Below, in pieces: positions 27,123-35,538 of a stretch of 64,000 nt of DNA. Each line of letters begins with the position of its first letter. Position 1 is the first letter of the stretch. The notes below the pieces were generated by a model. It ran no database searches and was not told the DNA's origin. It was given only the letters and a program-made list of their open reading frames with translations. Position numbers and translations under genes: made by a program. Source of the stretch: Pseudomonadota bacterium (GTDB lineage Bacteria; Pseudomonadota; Alphaproteobacteria; Rhodobacterales; Rhodobacteraceae); contig JAFEFU010000056.1 in the NCBI GenBank assembly GCA_018240425.1, positions 1 through 64,000 on the forward strand, written 5' to 3'.

Positions 27123-27501
27123 CCTTTCTGACGGAAGAACAAGCCCCTATCTCGGACCGCTCGGCCAGGTCCGGGACGGGCCGCCATTCTGCCGCCTGCG
27201 CTTTCGTCCAGCCGGCGGCGCCATCGTCAATCATATGACCATCTTATCTGCTGTTGACAGGACGAATGTCTATCAGGTAGATTTCTTGAACATCAAATGA
27301 CCGGCAGAATCAGCTCTGTCTGGACAAGTGGCCGAAGTCATGCGGCCGGTGACGATCACGAGTGAAGGTGAACCGGGCAACCGGTGGCCGCGCGAGTTGC
27401 GCGGGGCGGGGAGGCTTGTCGTCGCATGGGGCGACTGCGAGGGTTGCGGAGGGGGGATGGTCCCCTCGGGAAATCAGATGGCTGACAGGGATCAGAAAAC
27501 C
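27123..27501 (+). promoter_or_regulatory. Intergenic region with promoter and long leader of the catabolic operon
   Basis: This 379-base gap separates the sugar ABC operon from the next operon. A good sigma-70-like promoter is present: TTGACA (27254-27259), 17 or 18 bases, GTAGAT/TAGATT (27277-27283). If used, the transcript carries about 210 untranslated bases before the Lrp gene, including a GAGGGG-loop-CCCCTC hairpin around 27450-27468 shortly upstream of the start. I see no match to a riboswitch I know. In-frame codons upstream of 27502 exist but lack a ribosome site. Confidence 0.6.
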
Positions 27502-28020
27502 ATGAACTCCACCGCGAACCTCGATGAACTGAGCCTGCAGGTGCTCGCGCTGCTGCAAGCGGACGGCCGCATCTCGATCCGCGAGATGAGCAAGCGTCTG
27601 GGCGTTTCGCCGACGACTGTCGGCGCGCGCTACAACCAGCTTCTGGAAGACGGCGTGGTGCAGGTCGTTGCCGCGCCCGATCCGCGCAAGCTGGGGCTGG
27701 ACTTTCACGCCATCGTTTCGGTGCGCCTGAAGCCCGGATCGCTGGATGCGGCGGCGGCGGTGCTGGAGGCCAGGCCGGAAGTGACCTGGATCGGCCTGAC
27801 ACTGTCCGACCACGGCATTCTGTTCGAGGTGGTGGCGAGCAGCGCCCAGGCCTTCGGCGAGCACAAGGACGCGCTGTTCGCGGAACTGCCGGGCTTCGTC
27901 AGCGCCGAGGTGAACGTGATCTGGGACGTGCGCAAGCTGCGCTACTCGATGCTGCCGATCGCGGTGAACGGCTACGCCCCCGCCGAAGCGGATGCTGCCG
28001 GGGAATTCGAAACCACATGA
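27502..28020 (+). CDS. Lrp/AsnC-family regulator of the catabolic cluster
   Basis: 172 residues from ATG 27502, which has AGGGA about 11 bases upstream; an ATG at 27478 is an alternative. The HTH half reads LDELSLQVLALLQADGRISIREMSKRLGVSPTTVGARYNQLLEDGVV, and the RAM-type half contains AIVSVRLKPGSLDAAAAVLEARPEVTWIGLTLSDHGILFEVVAS. It lies directly upstream of an M24 hydrolase gene, echoing the ectoine-degradation pair doeX-doeA where an Lrp-type regulator neighbours an M24 ectoine hydrolase. It probably senses the pathway substrate or an intermediate. Confidence 0.92.
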   Translation: MNSTANLDELSLQVLALLQADGRISIREMSKRLGVSPTTVGARYNQLLEDGVVQVVAAPDPRKLGLDFHAIVSVRLKPGSLDAAAAVLEARPEVTWIGLTLSDHGILFEVVASSAQAFGEHKDALFAELPGFVSAEVNVIWDVRKLRYSMLPIAVNGYAPAEADAAGEFETT

Positions 28021-28021
28021 C

Positions 28022-28042
28022 GCCGCGCGCAAGGCGCGCGCG
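28022..28042 (+). repeat. Intercistronic GC hairpin
   Basis: GCCGCGCGC and GCGCGCGGC form a 9-bp stem with a 5-base loop between the Lrp stop and the M24 gene. It has no U-run. It could set the ratio of regulator to enzyme mRNA, or block exonucleases. Confidence 0.45.
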
Positions 28043-28062
28043 GCCCAAAGGGAGATGACAAG

Positions 28063-29301
28063 GTGAACATGCTGCAAAAAGTGCCGATGGATCTGGTGAG
28101 CATCCTGAAAAAGGATCCGCTGCCCAAGGAACTGGCCTTCCCGGTGGCCGAATACCAGAAGCGCGTCGCCGCGACCCAGAACCTGATGCGGGCGCAGGGT
28201 ATCGACTTCCTGATCATCTCGATGACGCCGAACCTGGGCTACCTGACCGGCTACGACACCACCATGCCCTCGGGCTACACCATCGGCATCCTTGGCCAGA
28301 GCGGCAACGTGCGGCTCCATGCCTCGGAACTCGAGGCGCCCTGTGCGCTTCTCTTCTCGACCATCGAGGAGATCGACGTCTTCTACTGGTACGACGCCGA
28401 CGACACCTCGACCCAGCTTTGCGGGATCCTGCGCGACCTCGGCGCCGACGGCAAGCGCATCGGGCTCGAGATGGACAATCCCGAGACCTTCGCCAGCGGA
28501 GCGCTCGACACCCGCACCTACCGGCGGATGCAGGAGCTGCTGCCCAAGGCCGAATTCGTCGACGCGACCCACCTGGTCCTCGACGTGCGCAGCGTGAAGT
28601 CGGCGGGCGAGCTTGACAAGATGCGCCAGGCGGCGAAATGGACGCTTCAGGGGCTTCTCGCCTCGATCGACGCCTGCGCGCTCGGCCGCACCGACAACGA
28701 GGTGGTGGCCGAGGGCTATTACGCGATGGTCAAGGCCGGGTCGGAACTGATGTCGATCGACCCGATGTGCGTCGTCGGCCCGCGCACCGCCTACATGCCG
28801 CACATCCCCTATCGCCGCCACAAGCTGAACCAGGGCGACACGGTCTATCTGGAATATACCGGCACCTTCGACCGGTACAACGCGCCGGGGATGCGCAGCG
28901 CGGTGATCGGCAAGCCGTCGGACGGGGTTCGGCGCCTGTCGGACGCGGCGCTGGAGACGCTCGACCTTCTCTTCGCCAATATCAAGCCCGGCCGCACCGG
29001 CGACGATGTGGCACAGATCGCCAAGAAGGCGCTGGCCAAGGCGCCCGAGGGCACCTTCTTCCACGGCGGCTATGGCTATTCCATCGGCATGGGCCACCAG
29101 CCCACCTGGACCGAGGCCGCGCATTACATCGCCGAAGGGTCGGAAACCCTGCTGAAGCCCGGCATGTGCTTCCACCTGCCGCTCTGCGCCTGGGTTCCGG
29201 GCGACAAGTACGGCATCGGCTTCTCGGAAAGTATCACGGTCACCGAGACCGGCTGCGAGATCCTCGGGCCGGGCGACCGGCGCGAACTGGCCGTGCGCTG
29301 A
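28063..29301 (+). CDS. M24-family hydrolase, creatinase/ectoine-hydrolase-like
   Basis: 412 residues with a creatinase N-terminal domain (EYQKRVAATQNLMRAQGIDFLIISMTPNLGYLTGYD) and a C-terminal pita-bread domain. Metal ligands of M24 peptidases look lost: the two Asp positions are replaced in YLEYTGTFDRYNAPGMRS, and the Glu after the catalytic His block is replaced in GMCFHLPLCAW. What remains resembles the non-metallo creatinase/ectoine hydrolase (DoeA) branch, with LEMDNPETFASGAL, YGYSIGMGHQPTW and FSESITVTETG. It likely hydrolyses a C-N bond of an amidine or lactam-like compound. GTG 28063 has AGGGAG 9 bases upstream; ATG 28069 is an alternative. Confidence 0.85.
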   Translation: MNMLQKVPMDLVSILKKDPLPKELAFPVAEYQKRVAATQNLMRAQGIDFLIISMTPNLGYLTGYDTTMPSGYTIGILGQSGNVRLHASELEAPCALLFSTIEEIDVFYWYDADDTSTQLCGILRDLGADGKRIGLEMDNPETFASGALDTRTYRRMQELLPKAEFVDATHLVLDVRSVKSAGELDKMRQAAKWTLQGLLASIDACALGRTDNEVVAEGYYAMVKAGSELMSIDPMCVVGPRTAYMPHIPYRRHKLNQGDTVYLEYTGTFDRYNAPGMRSAVIGKPSDGVRRLSDAALETLDLLFANIKPGRTGDDVAQIAKKALAKAPEGTFFHGGYGYSIGMGHQPTWTEAAHYIAEGSETLLKPGMCFHLPLCAWVPGDKYGIGFSESITVTETGCEILGPGDRRELAVR

Positions 29302-29334
29302 GCGCCTCACCCGAACCCGACAGGAGCAAGAGAC

Positions 29335-31377
29335 ATGCGCCGCATCGCCATCGACACCGGGGGCACCTTCACCGACTGCGTCCTTTACGACGGGCACGAA
29401 AAGGTGCTGGCCGTCGCCAAGGTTCCCTCGCAGCCGAAGTCCCCCGACCGGGCCATCGCCAACGGCATCAACCGCCTGCTGGAAATCGCCAAGCTCAAGC
29501 CCACCGACATCGACCAGGTGGCGCACGGCACGACCATCGCCACCAACGCGGTGATCCAGGGCCGCTATGCCCGGGCCGGGATGATCACCACCCAAGGCTG
29601 CCGCGACACGCTGGAGATCGGCTCGCAGATCCGCACCCAGCCTTACAACCTGCGGGCCGAGCAGAAGAAGCCGCTGATCCCCCGCGATCTGCGCATCGAG
29701 GTGCCGGGGCGGCTGGCGGCGATGGGCGAGGAGATCGAGGCCATCGACGAGGCGGCGGTCCGTCAGGCGGTCAAGGCGCTGAAGGACAAGGGCGCCGAGG
29801 CGGTGGCGGTGGCGGGCCTTTTCAGCTTCGCCAACCCGGCGCAGGAAGAGCGCGTGGCCGAGATCGTGCGCGAGGTCGCGCCCGAGATGTATGTGATGTC
29901 CTCGGCCGCCGTGTCGCCCGAGGTGCGGGAATATCCCCGCTTTGCCACGGTCGCGGTCAACGTCGGCCTCGCGCCGCATCTCGACCCCTACCTGTCGCGT
30001 CTGCGCGGCTTCCTTGATGCGGAAGGGTTCACCTGTCCGCTTCTCATCATGCAAAGCAACGGCGGCGTGGCGACGGATTCGCGCTGCAAGGGCGACCGGG
30101 CGCATCATCTGGTCCTGTCGGGTCCGGCGGGATGCGTGATGGGCGGGCTGCACCTGACAAAGGTGGCGGGTTTCGACAACCTCGTCACCGTCGACGTGGG
30201 CGGCACCAGCGCCGACATCGGCATGATCGTCGGCGCCGAGGCGCGGACGCGGATGGAGATGCTGCTCTCAAACGGGGTGCCCTTGCACCTGCGGCATCTG
30301 GAGATCGAGACCATCGGCGCGGGCGGCGGCTCGATCGCCTGGGTGGATGAGGGCGGCGCGCTTCAGGTCGGGCCGCAAAGCGCGGGTGCCGATCCCGGCC
30401 CGGCCTGCTTTGGCCTGACCGGCACCGAGCCGACGCTGACCGACGCCCATGTGGTGCTGGGGCGGCTGAACCAGGATCGCATCCTTGGCGGCGAACTGAA
30501 GGTCCATCTCGACCTCGCCCGCAAGGCGGTCGGCGCGCTCGGCGAGAAGCTCGGCCTGTCGGTCGAGGAGGCGGCGCTCGGCATCGTCCGGGTGGCCGAC
30601 GCCAACATGGCCGGCGCGATCCGCAGTGTTGCTGCGCGAAACGGCGACGACCTGCGCGAGTTCGCCCTGGTCGCGGCGGGTGGGGCAGGCGCACTCAACG
30701 CCGTCGATCTGGCCCGCGACCTGGGCATGAAGGCGGTGGTGGTGCCGATGCGGCCGGGGCTGTTCAGCGCCATCGGCGTGCTGGACGCGCGCATCCGCCA
30801 CGACCTTGTGCAGTCGGTCCTGATGTTCGCCGACAAGCCAGACATGGCGCTGATCGGGCGGGCGCATGAGACGCTGGCCGAAAAGGCCCGTGCGATGCTT
30901 GCGGCCGACGGGGCGCCGGCGAAGGGCGTCGAGATCAGCCACCAGCTCGATCTGCGCTATCTCGGCCAGGAATATGCGGTCACGGTCACGGTGACGCCGG
31001 GCGAGGCGATGGCCGAAGTGCTGAAGCGCTTCCACGAGTTGCACGACCGCACCTACGGCCATTCGGCCCCCGGCGAGGCGACCGAGATCGTCGCGGTCCG
31101 CGCCGTAGGCTATGGCCAGCTTGGCGCCGTCCACTGGCCCGACCGCACCGTCTTTGGCGACGGCAGGCCGCAGACGACACGGCAGGTCTGGTTCGCCGAA
31201 GCCGGCGGCTATGTCACCGCCCCGGTTTATCAACGCGCGGCGCTGAGCCCCAGCCAGACGATCAGGGGCCCGGCGATCATCGAACAGCTCGACACCACCA
31301 CCGTCATGCCCCCGGCCTGCACGGCGCGGCTGGACAGCAAGGACAACATCATCATCACCCTGGAGGCGCTGGCATGA
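29335..31377 (+). CDS. Hydantoinase/oxoprolinase subunit A (HyuA-like)
   Basis: 680 residues of the HyuA family. It has the N-terminal actin-like nucleotide fold (RIAIDTGGTFTDCVLYD), the family motif VAHGTTIATNAVIQGR, a second phosphate region VTVDVGGTSADIGMIVG and IGAGGGSIAWVDEGG, then VPMRPGLFSAIGVL and the C-terminal TYGHSAPG block. Family members are ATP-dependent amidohydrolases that open 5-oxoproline, N-methylhydantoin or similar rings, or carboxylases of ketones. It overlaps hyuB (ATGA), so the two subunits are made together. Length about 680 fits a separate A subunit. RBS AGGAG. Confidence 0.92.
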   Translation: MRRIAIDTGGTFTDCVLYDGHEKVLAVAKVPSQPKSPDRAIANGINRLLEIAKLKPTDIDQVAHGTTIATNAVIQGRYARAGMITTQGCRDTLEIGSQIRTQPYNLRAEQKKPLIPRDLRIEVPGRLAAMGEEIEAIDEAAVRQAVKALKDKGAEAVAVAGLFSFANPAQEERVAEIVREVAPEMYVMSSAAVSPEVREYPRFATVAVNVGLAPHLDPYLSRLRGFLDAEGFTCPLLIMQSNGGVATDSRCKGDRAHHLVLSGPAGCVMGGLHLTKVAGFDNLVTVDVGGTSADIGMIVGAEARTRMEMLLSNGVPLHLRHLEIETIGAGGGSIAWVDEGGALQVGPQSAGADPGPACFGLTGTEPTLTDAHVVLGRLNQDRILGGELKVHLDLARKAVGALGEKLGLSVEEAALGIVRVADANMAGAIRSVAARNGDDLREFALVAAGGAGALNAVDLARDLGMKAVVVPMRPGLFSAIGVLDARIRHDLVQSVLMFADKPDMALIGRAHETLAEKARAMLAADGAPAKGVEISHQLDLRYLGQEYAVTVTVTPGEAMAEVLKRFHELHDRTYGHSAPGEATEIVAVRAVGYGQLGAVHWPDRTVFGDGRPQTTRQVWFAEAGGYVTAPVYQRAALSPSQTIRGPAIIEQLDTTTVMPPACTARLDSKDNIIITLEALA

Positions 31378-33056
31378 AAGACGCCGTCAACCCCGGCCTG
31401 ACCGATCCGATCACCGTCGCCGTCATCGGATCGGCGCTCCGCGCCACAGTGAACGAGATGGGCGAGGCGCTGCGCCGCTCCTCGCACTCGCCGATCATCC
31501 GCGAGATGCTGGACTATTCCTGCGCGGTCTTCACCGCGAAGGGCGACATCGTCAGCCAGGATGAATTCCTGCCGGCACTTCTGGGCGCCATGGCCTTCGC
31601 CATGCCGGTGCTGTTGAAGGAGAACCCGGTCGAAACGATCCGCCCCGGCGACATGTTCATCGGCAACGACCCCTACCGGGGCGGCACGCACACGCCTGAC
31701 ATCCACATTTTCGCCCCGGTCTTCGTGGGCGGCAAACTGGTGGCCTGGTCGGCGAACCTTGCCCACCACGCCGACGTGGGCGGCACCAACCCCGGCACCG
31801 AGGGTTTCGCCAACCGCTCGATCTTCGAGGAGGGCATCCGCTTTCCTTACGTGAAGGTGTTCGAGGAAGGCCGCGCCGTCGATCAGGTCTTCCGCTACAT
31901 CGAGAACAACGTGCGCGACCCGCAGTCGAACCTCGGCGACCTGCGCGCGCAGATCGCGGCGGCGAAGCTGGGCGTCCAGCGCCTTGACGGGCTGTTCGCC
32001 AAATATGGCGTCGCGACGATGCAGGCGGCGATGGAAGAGCGCATCGACCAGGACGAACGCAAGATGCGGGCGCTGATCGCGCAGCGCCCCGACGGCGAGG
32101 CGACGGCCTCGGGGTTCCTCGACAACGACGGGCTGGGCGGCGATCCGGTCGAAATCCGCGTCAAGGTCACGGTCAGGGGCGACAATGTGACGGTCGATTT
32201 CACCGGCACGGCGCCGCAGATGGCGGGCGGCATGAACTGCTCGCGCACCGCGGCCTCCTCGGCGGTGATCTTCGCGGTCAAGGCGGCCTTCGGCGTCGGC
32301 ACCGGGCAGACGGCGGGCTGCGTGCGGCCGATCACCATCATCCTGCCCGAAGGCTCGATGGTGAACCCGCGCTTCCCGGCCGCCGTCAGCCTGCGCCACC
32401 TCGCGGCGCAGCGCACCGCCGACACGCTGATCCTCGCCTTCTCGAAACTCTACCCCGATGCCATCTCGGCCGGCACGTTCGTGGGCTTCTCGAGCCTCGC
32501 CGTCGAATGCCGCCATCCGCGCACGAGGCAGGTGGTGATCATGTCCGACGACCTCGGCGGCGGGTTTGGCGGCAACAGCGACGGCGACGGGCTGACCGCC
32601 GTCGACACCTACCTTTCCAACGTCGGCATCCTGCCGGCCGAAATCTGCGAGCGCCAGTATCCGATCCGCATCGACGAGACGGTGCTTCTGGAGGACACCG
32701 CGGGCGCGGGCGCGCAGCGGGGCGGGCTTGGCATCCGCCGCATCTACCACTTCCTCGATACCTGCGACGTGGTCTTCTACACCGAACAGACCGATGCGCG
32801 CTTCGCCCCCTGGGGGCTGGCGGGCGGGAAGTCCGGCAAGCCCGCGCTCCTGCGGCTGGAGCGCGCCGACGGGACGGTGATGCCGATCACCAAGAACCGG
32901 ATGCTGGTGGGCAAGGGTGACCGCCTGGTGACCTGCACCGGCGGCGGCGGCGGATACGGCGACCCGAAGCAGCGCGACCGCGAGGCGGTGCGCGAGGATC
33001 TGCGCGAAGGCAAGATCAGCGCCGCGGCTGCGCGCGATGTCTACGGGCTGGTCTGA
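31374..33056 (+). CDS. Hydantoinase/oxoprolinase subunit B (HyuB-like)
   Basis: 560 residues of the HyuB family, partner of HyuA. Diagnostic blocks: DPITVAVIGSALRATVNEMGEALRRSSHSPIIREMLDYSCAVF, PGDMFIGNDPYRGGTHTPDIHIF, WSANLAHHADVGGTNPG, VDFTGTAPQMAGGMNCS, and the glycine-rich C-terminus TCTGGGGGYGDPKQRD. The HHADVGG block holds likely metal ligands of this subunit family. The start overlaps hyuA's stop, consistent with a stoichiometric complex. The substrate is unknown; context favours a cyclic amide, lactam or imide rather than a ketone. Confidence 0.92.
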   Translation: MKDAVNPGLTDPITVAVIGSALRATVNEMGEALRRSSHSPIIREMLDYSCAVFTAKGDIVSQDEFLPALLGAMAFAMPVLLKENPVETIRPGDMFIGNDPYRGGTHTPDIHIFAPVFVGGKLVAWSANLAHHADVGGTNPGTEGFANRSIFEEGIRFPYVKVFEEGRAVDQVFRYIENNVRDPQSNLGDLRAQIAAAKLGVQRLDGLFAKYGVATMQAAMEERIDQDERKMRALIAQRPDGEATASGFLDNDGLGGDPVEIRVKVTVRGDNVTVDFTGTAPQMAGGMNCSRTAASSAVIFAVKAAFGVGTGQTAGCVRPITIILPEGSMVNPRFPAAVSLRHLAAQRTADTLILAFSKLYPDAISAGTFVGFSSLAVECRHPRTRQVVIMSDDLGGGFGGNSDGDGLTAVDTYLSNVGILPAEICERQYPIRIDETVLLEDTAGAGAQRGGLGIRRIYHFLDTCDVVFYTEQTDARFAPWGLAGGKSGKPALLRLERADGTVMPITKNRMLVGKGDRLVTCTGGGGGYGDPKQRDREAVREDLREGKISAAAARDVYGLV

Positions 33057-33116
33057 ACGCAACACCACGCGGGCGGCGCCTCTGTCGCCCGCGCCATGAC
33101 GCAAGGAAGGCAAGGC

Positions 33117-34313
33117 ATGAAGATCACGGTTCTGGGCGGCGCTGGCATGATGGGGCAGGGGATCATCCGCGATCTTCTGTCCGACCGCGCGATCATCGAC
33201 ATCAGCGAATTGCGGGTTCCCGACGCCTCGCCCGAACGCCTTGCGGCGCTGAAGGCCGAGTTCGGGGCCGACAAGCGGCTCAGGCTCTCGCAGCTTGACG
33301 TGACCGACGCGGCGGCGCTTGACGGCGCGCTGCGCGGCTCTGACCTGTGCGTGAACTCGGTGCCGACGCTCGCCGGCCATCAGATGCGCATCTTCGAGGC
33401 GGCCTTGAACGCGGGCACCCACTACACCGACCTTGGCGGGCTTGGCACCTATACCGTCAAGCAGCTTGAATGGCGCGACCGCTTCCGCGATGCAGGGCTG
33501 TGCGCCGTCCTTGGCGTCGGCGCCGATCCGGGCATGTCGAACGTGATCTGCCGCGCCGTCGCCGACCAGCTGGACGAGATCGACAGCATCAACCTTTACT
33601 GGGCGGCCGAGCTGACCGGCCCGGAAAACCCGGTGCTGGTGCCGCCCTACTCGGTCTCGACCGTGCTGGCCGAATACGCCCACCCGTCGATCCAGTTTCA
33701 CGGTGGCAAGCATGTGACATGCGCGCCTATGACCGGGGTCGAGACCCTGGACCTGCCCGAGCCCTGGGGCCGGTGCGAGTTCATGTATTCGCCGCATTCA
33801 GAACAGCTGACCGTGCCCCTGGCCGCTGGGATCCGCGAGAAGGGCATCAAGGAGTTCACCTGGAAACTGCACCTGCCGCACCGCGAGCACGAGGCCTGGG
33901 TCGGCCTCGTCAAGGCGGGTTTCGGCGAGTTCGATGATCCGGTCACGGTCGGCGGCGTCACCGTCAGGCCGCTTGACGTGCTGAACGCGGTGATCTTCCG
34001 CAACATCGAGAAGAACGCCGACCGCATCCCCGCGCAGGACAGCCACGAGATCCATTTCGCCATCGGCCGCGGCCGCAAGGGCGGCAAGCCCGTGACGGCG
34101 CGCTGCGAGGTCGTGGTGCGTCCGAACAGCCTCTACGACGGCTATCGCGATGCCGCGACCTCGATGAACGCCTCGATCGCGGCACAGCTTCTTCTGGCGG
34201 GCGGTGGGCGGCCCGGCGTCTTCGCCCCCGAGGAGTTTTTCGACATCCCGGCCTATTTCCGCGAGCTGGGCAAGCGGCACTTCGAAGTCAGAAGCAACGT
34301 GGCACCGGCGTGA
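33117..34313 (+). CDS. Saccharopine-dehydrogenase-like NAD(P)-binding oxidoreductase
   Basis: 398 residues. It opens with a Rossmann fold MKITVLGGAGMMGQGIIRDL, then DVTDAAALDGALRGSDLCVNSVP and the family signature HYTDLGGLGTYTVKQLEWRDRFRDAGLCAVLGVGADPGMSNVI. The C-terminal catalytic domain resembles lysine 6-dehydrogenase and carboxynorspermidine-type enzymes, which oxidise or reduce C-N bonds via imines. In this cluster it could deaminate an amino product to an aldehyde for the downstream aldehyde dehydrogenase, which is inference. ATG 33117 is set by AAGGAAGG 6-7 bases upstream. Confidence 0.85.
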   Translation: MKITVLGGAGMMGQGIIRDLLSDRAIIDISELRVPDASPERLAALKAEFGADKRLRLSQLDVTDAAALDGALRGSDLCVNSVPTLAGHQMRIFEAALNAGTHYTDLGGLGTYTVKQLEWRDRFRDAGLCAVLGVGADPGMSNVICRAVADQLDEIDSINLYWAAELTGPENPVLVPPYSVSTVLAEYAHPSIQFHGGKHVTCAPMTGVETLDLPEPWGRCEFMYSPHSEQLTVPLAAGIREKGIKEFTWKLHLPHREHEAWVGLVKAGFGEFDDPVTVGGVTVRPLDVLNAVIFRNIEKNADRIPAQDSHEIHFAIGRGRKGGKPVTARCEVVVRPNSLYDGYRDAATSMNASIAAQLLLAGGGRPGVFAPEEFFDIPAYFRELGKRHFEVRSNVAPA

Positions 34314-34336
34314 ACCGGCCAACAGGGAGAACTGCA

Positions 34337-35482
34337 ATGACCAATCGCAACACGGGTCCGAACACGGCCAGTCCCGCCAGCGCGCTGCGCCTTTCGCGGC
34401 GGTTCTTCATGGCGGGGGCAGGCGGCGTGGCGGCGCTTGCCGGCTTCGGCCTGAAGCCCGCGCTGGCGGGCCAGGGCCAGGTGGCCTTTCTCGGCTGGGA
34501 GGGCTATGACCTTGCCTTCAAGGCCGACGACATCCTGAAGAAGGCCGGCGCCAGCTTTCAGCCGACCTACATTTCGACGATCGAGGACATCATCACCAAG
34601 CTGCGCTCGGGCGGCATGGGCTCGATCGACCTGACGACGCTCATCTACCAGTATGTCGGCTTCTCCGCATCGAGTGGCATCCTTGACCCGATCGACGAGA
34701 GCCTGGTGCCGAACCTCGCGGGCATGCACCCGCGCTTCAAGTCGCTCGACCAGTTCCTCAGGATCGACGGCAAGCTCTACGGCATTCCCTTCACCTTCTC
34801 GTCGATCCCGCTGATGTACAACCCGGCCAAGGTCGCGCGGCCGACCTCGTGGAAGGACATGCTGAAGCCCGAGCACAAGGGCCGGGTCGTCGGCTTCCCG
34901 GATGCGATGAGCATGATCGTCACCTGGTCGAAGGTCGCCAACGAAGGCATCGCCGACCCGAGCCGCATGACGCGCGAGCAACTGGACAAGACGATCGAGC
35001 TGATGGTGGCCCTCAAGGCCAATTCCCGCGCCGTCCCGTCGAGCATGGGCGAGATTTCCGACATGTTCGGCCGCGGCGAGATCGACATGGCGATGGGCTG
35101 GGAGCCGATGGTGAAATGGGTGCAGGACAAGGGGGTCGAGCTTGCCATCGCCTCGCCTTCCGAGGGAACCTTCGCCTACTTCGACACGGTCAACATCGCC
35201 AAGGACGCCCCGAACCGCGAGCTTGACCATGCGCTCATCAACTGGGGCCTGTCGGCGGCGACGCAGAAGACCTTCTCCGAAGCCAACGTCCTCGGCATCG
35301 TCAACGCCGAGGCGATGGGCAAGGTCACGGATCCGGTCGTGTCGAAGATCTTCCACTTCGACGACATCGACGCCTACTTTGCCGACAAGTTCCTGCCGGG
35401 AATGTTCCCGCTTGAACCCGAGGGCGATCTCGTGACCTGGGACGAGGTTCTCCAGGCCTTCGAGAACTACCAGCGGGCATGA
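34337..35482 (+). CDS. Polyamine-type ABC transporter substrate-binding protein, Tat signal
   Basis: 381 residues of the PotD/PotF-like binding proteins. The N-terminus has a twin-arginine signal: LRLSRRFFMAGAGGVAALAGFGLKPALAG, with the SRRFFM core, suggesting export of the folded protein. The mature part has VAFLGWEGYDLAFKADDILKKAG, IEDIITKLRSGGMGSIDLTT, LDPIDESLVPNL and IPFTFSSIPLMYNP, all typical of polyamine and related cation/betaine binding proteins. It is followed by potA-, potB- and potC-like genes. The ligand is likely a small cationic or zwitterionic nitrogen compound. Confidence 0.92.
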   Translation: MTNRNTGPNTASPASALRLSRRFFMAGAGGVAALAGFGLKPALAGQGQVAFLGWEGYDLAFKADDILKKAGASFQPTYISTIEDIITKLRSGGMGSIDLTTLIYQYVGFSASSGILDPIDESLVPNLAGMHPRFKSLDQFLRIDGKLYGIPFTFSSIPLMYNPAKVARPTSWKDMLKPEHKGRVVGFPDAMSMIVTWSKVANEGIADPSRMTREQLDKTIELMVALKANSRAVPSSMGEISDMFGRGEIDMAMGWEPMVKWVQDKGVELAIASPSEGTFAYFDTVNIAKDAPNRELDHALINWGLSAATQKTFSEANVLGIVNAEAMGKVTDPVVSKIFHFDDIDAYFADKFLPGMFPLEPEGDLVTWDEVLQAFENYQRA

Positions 35483-35538
35483 TGGCGATGAAGCACGGTC
35501 CGCACGCATTCGAACCGGTCCTGACGGGAGCGATGGCC

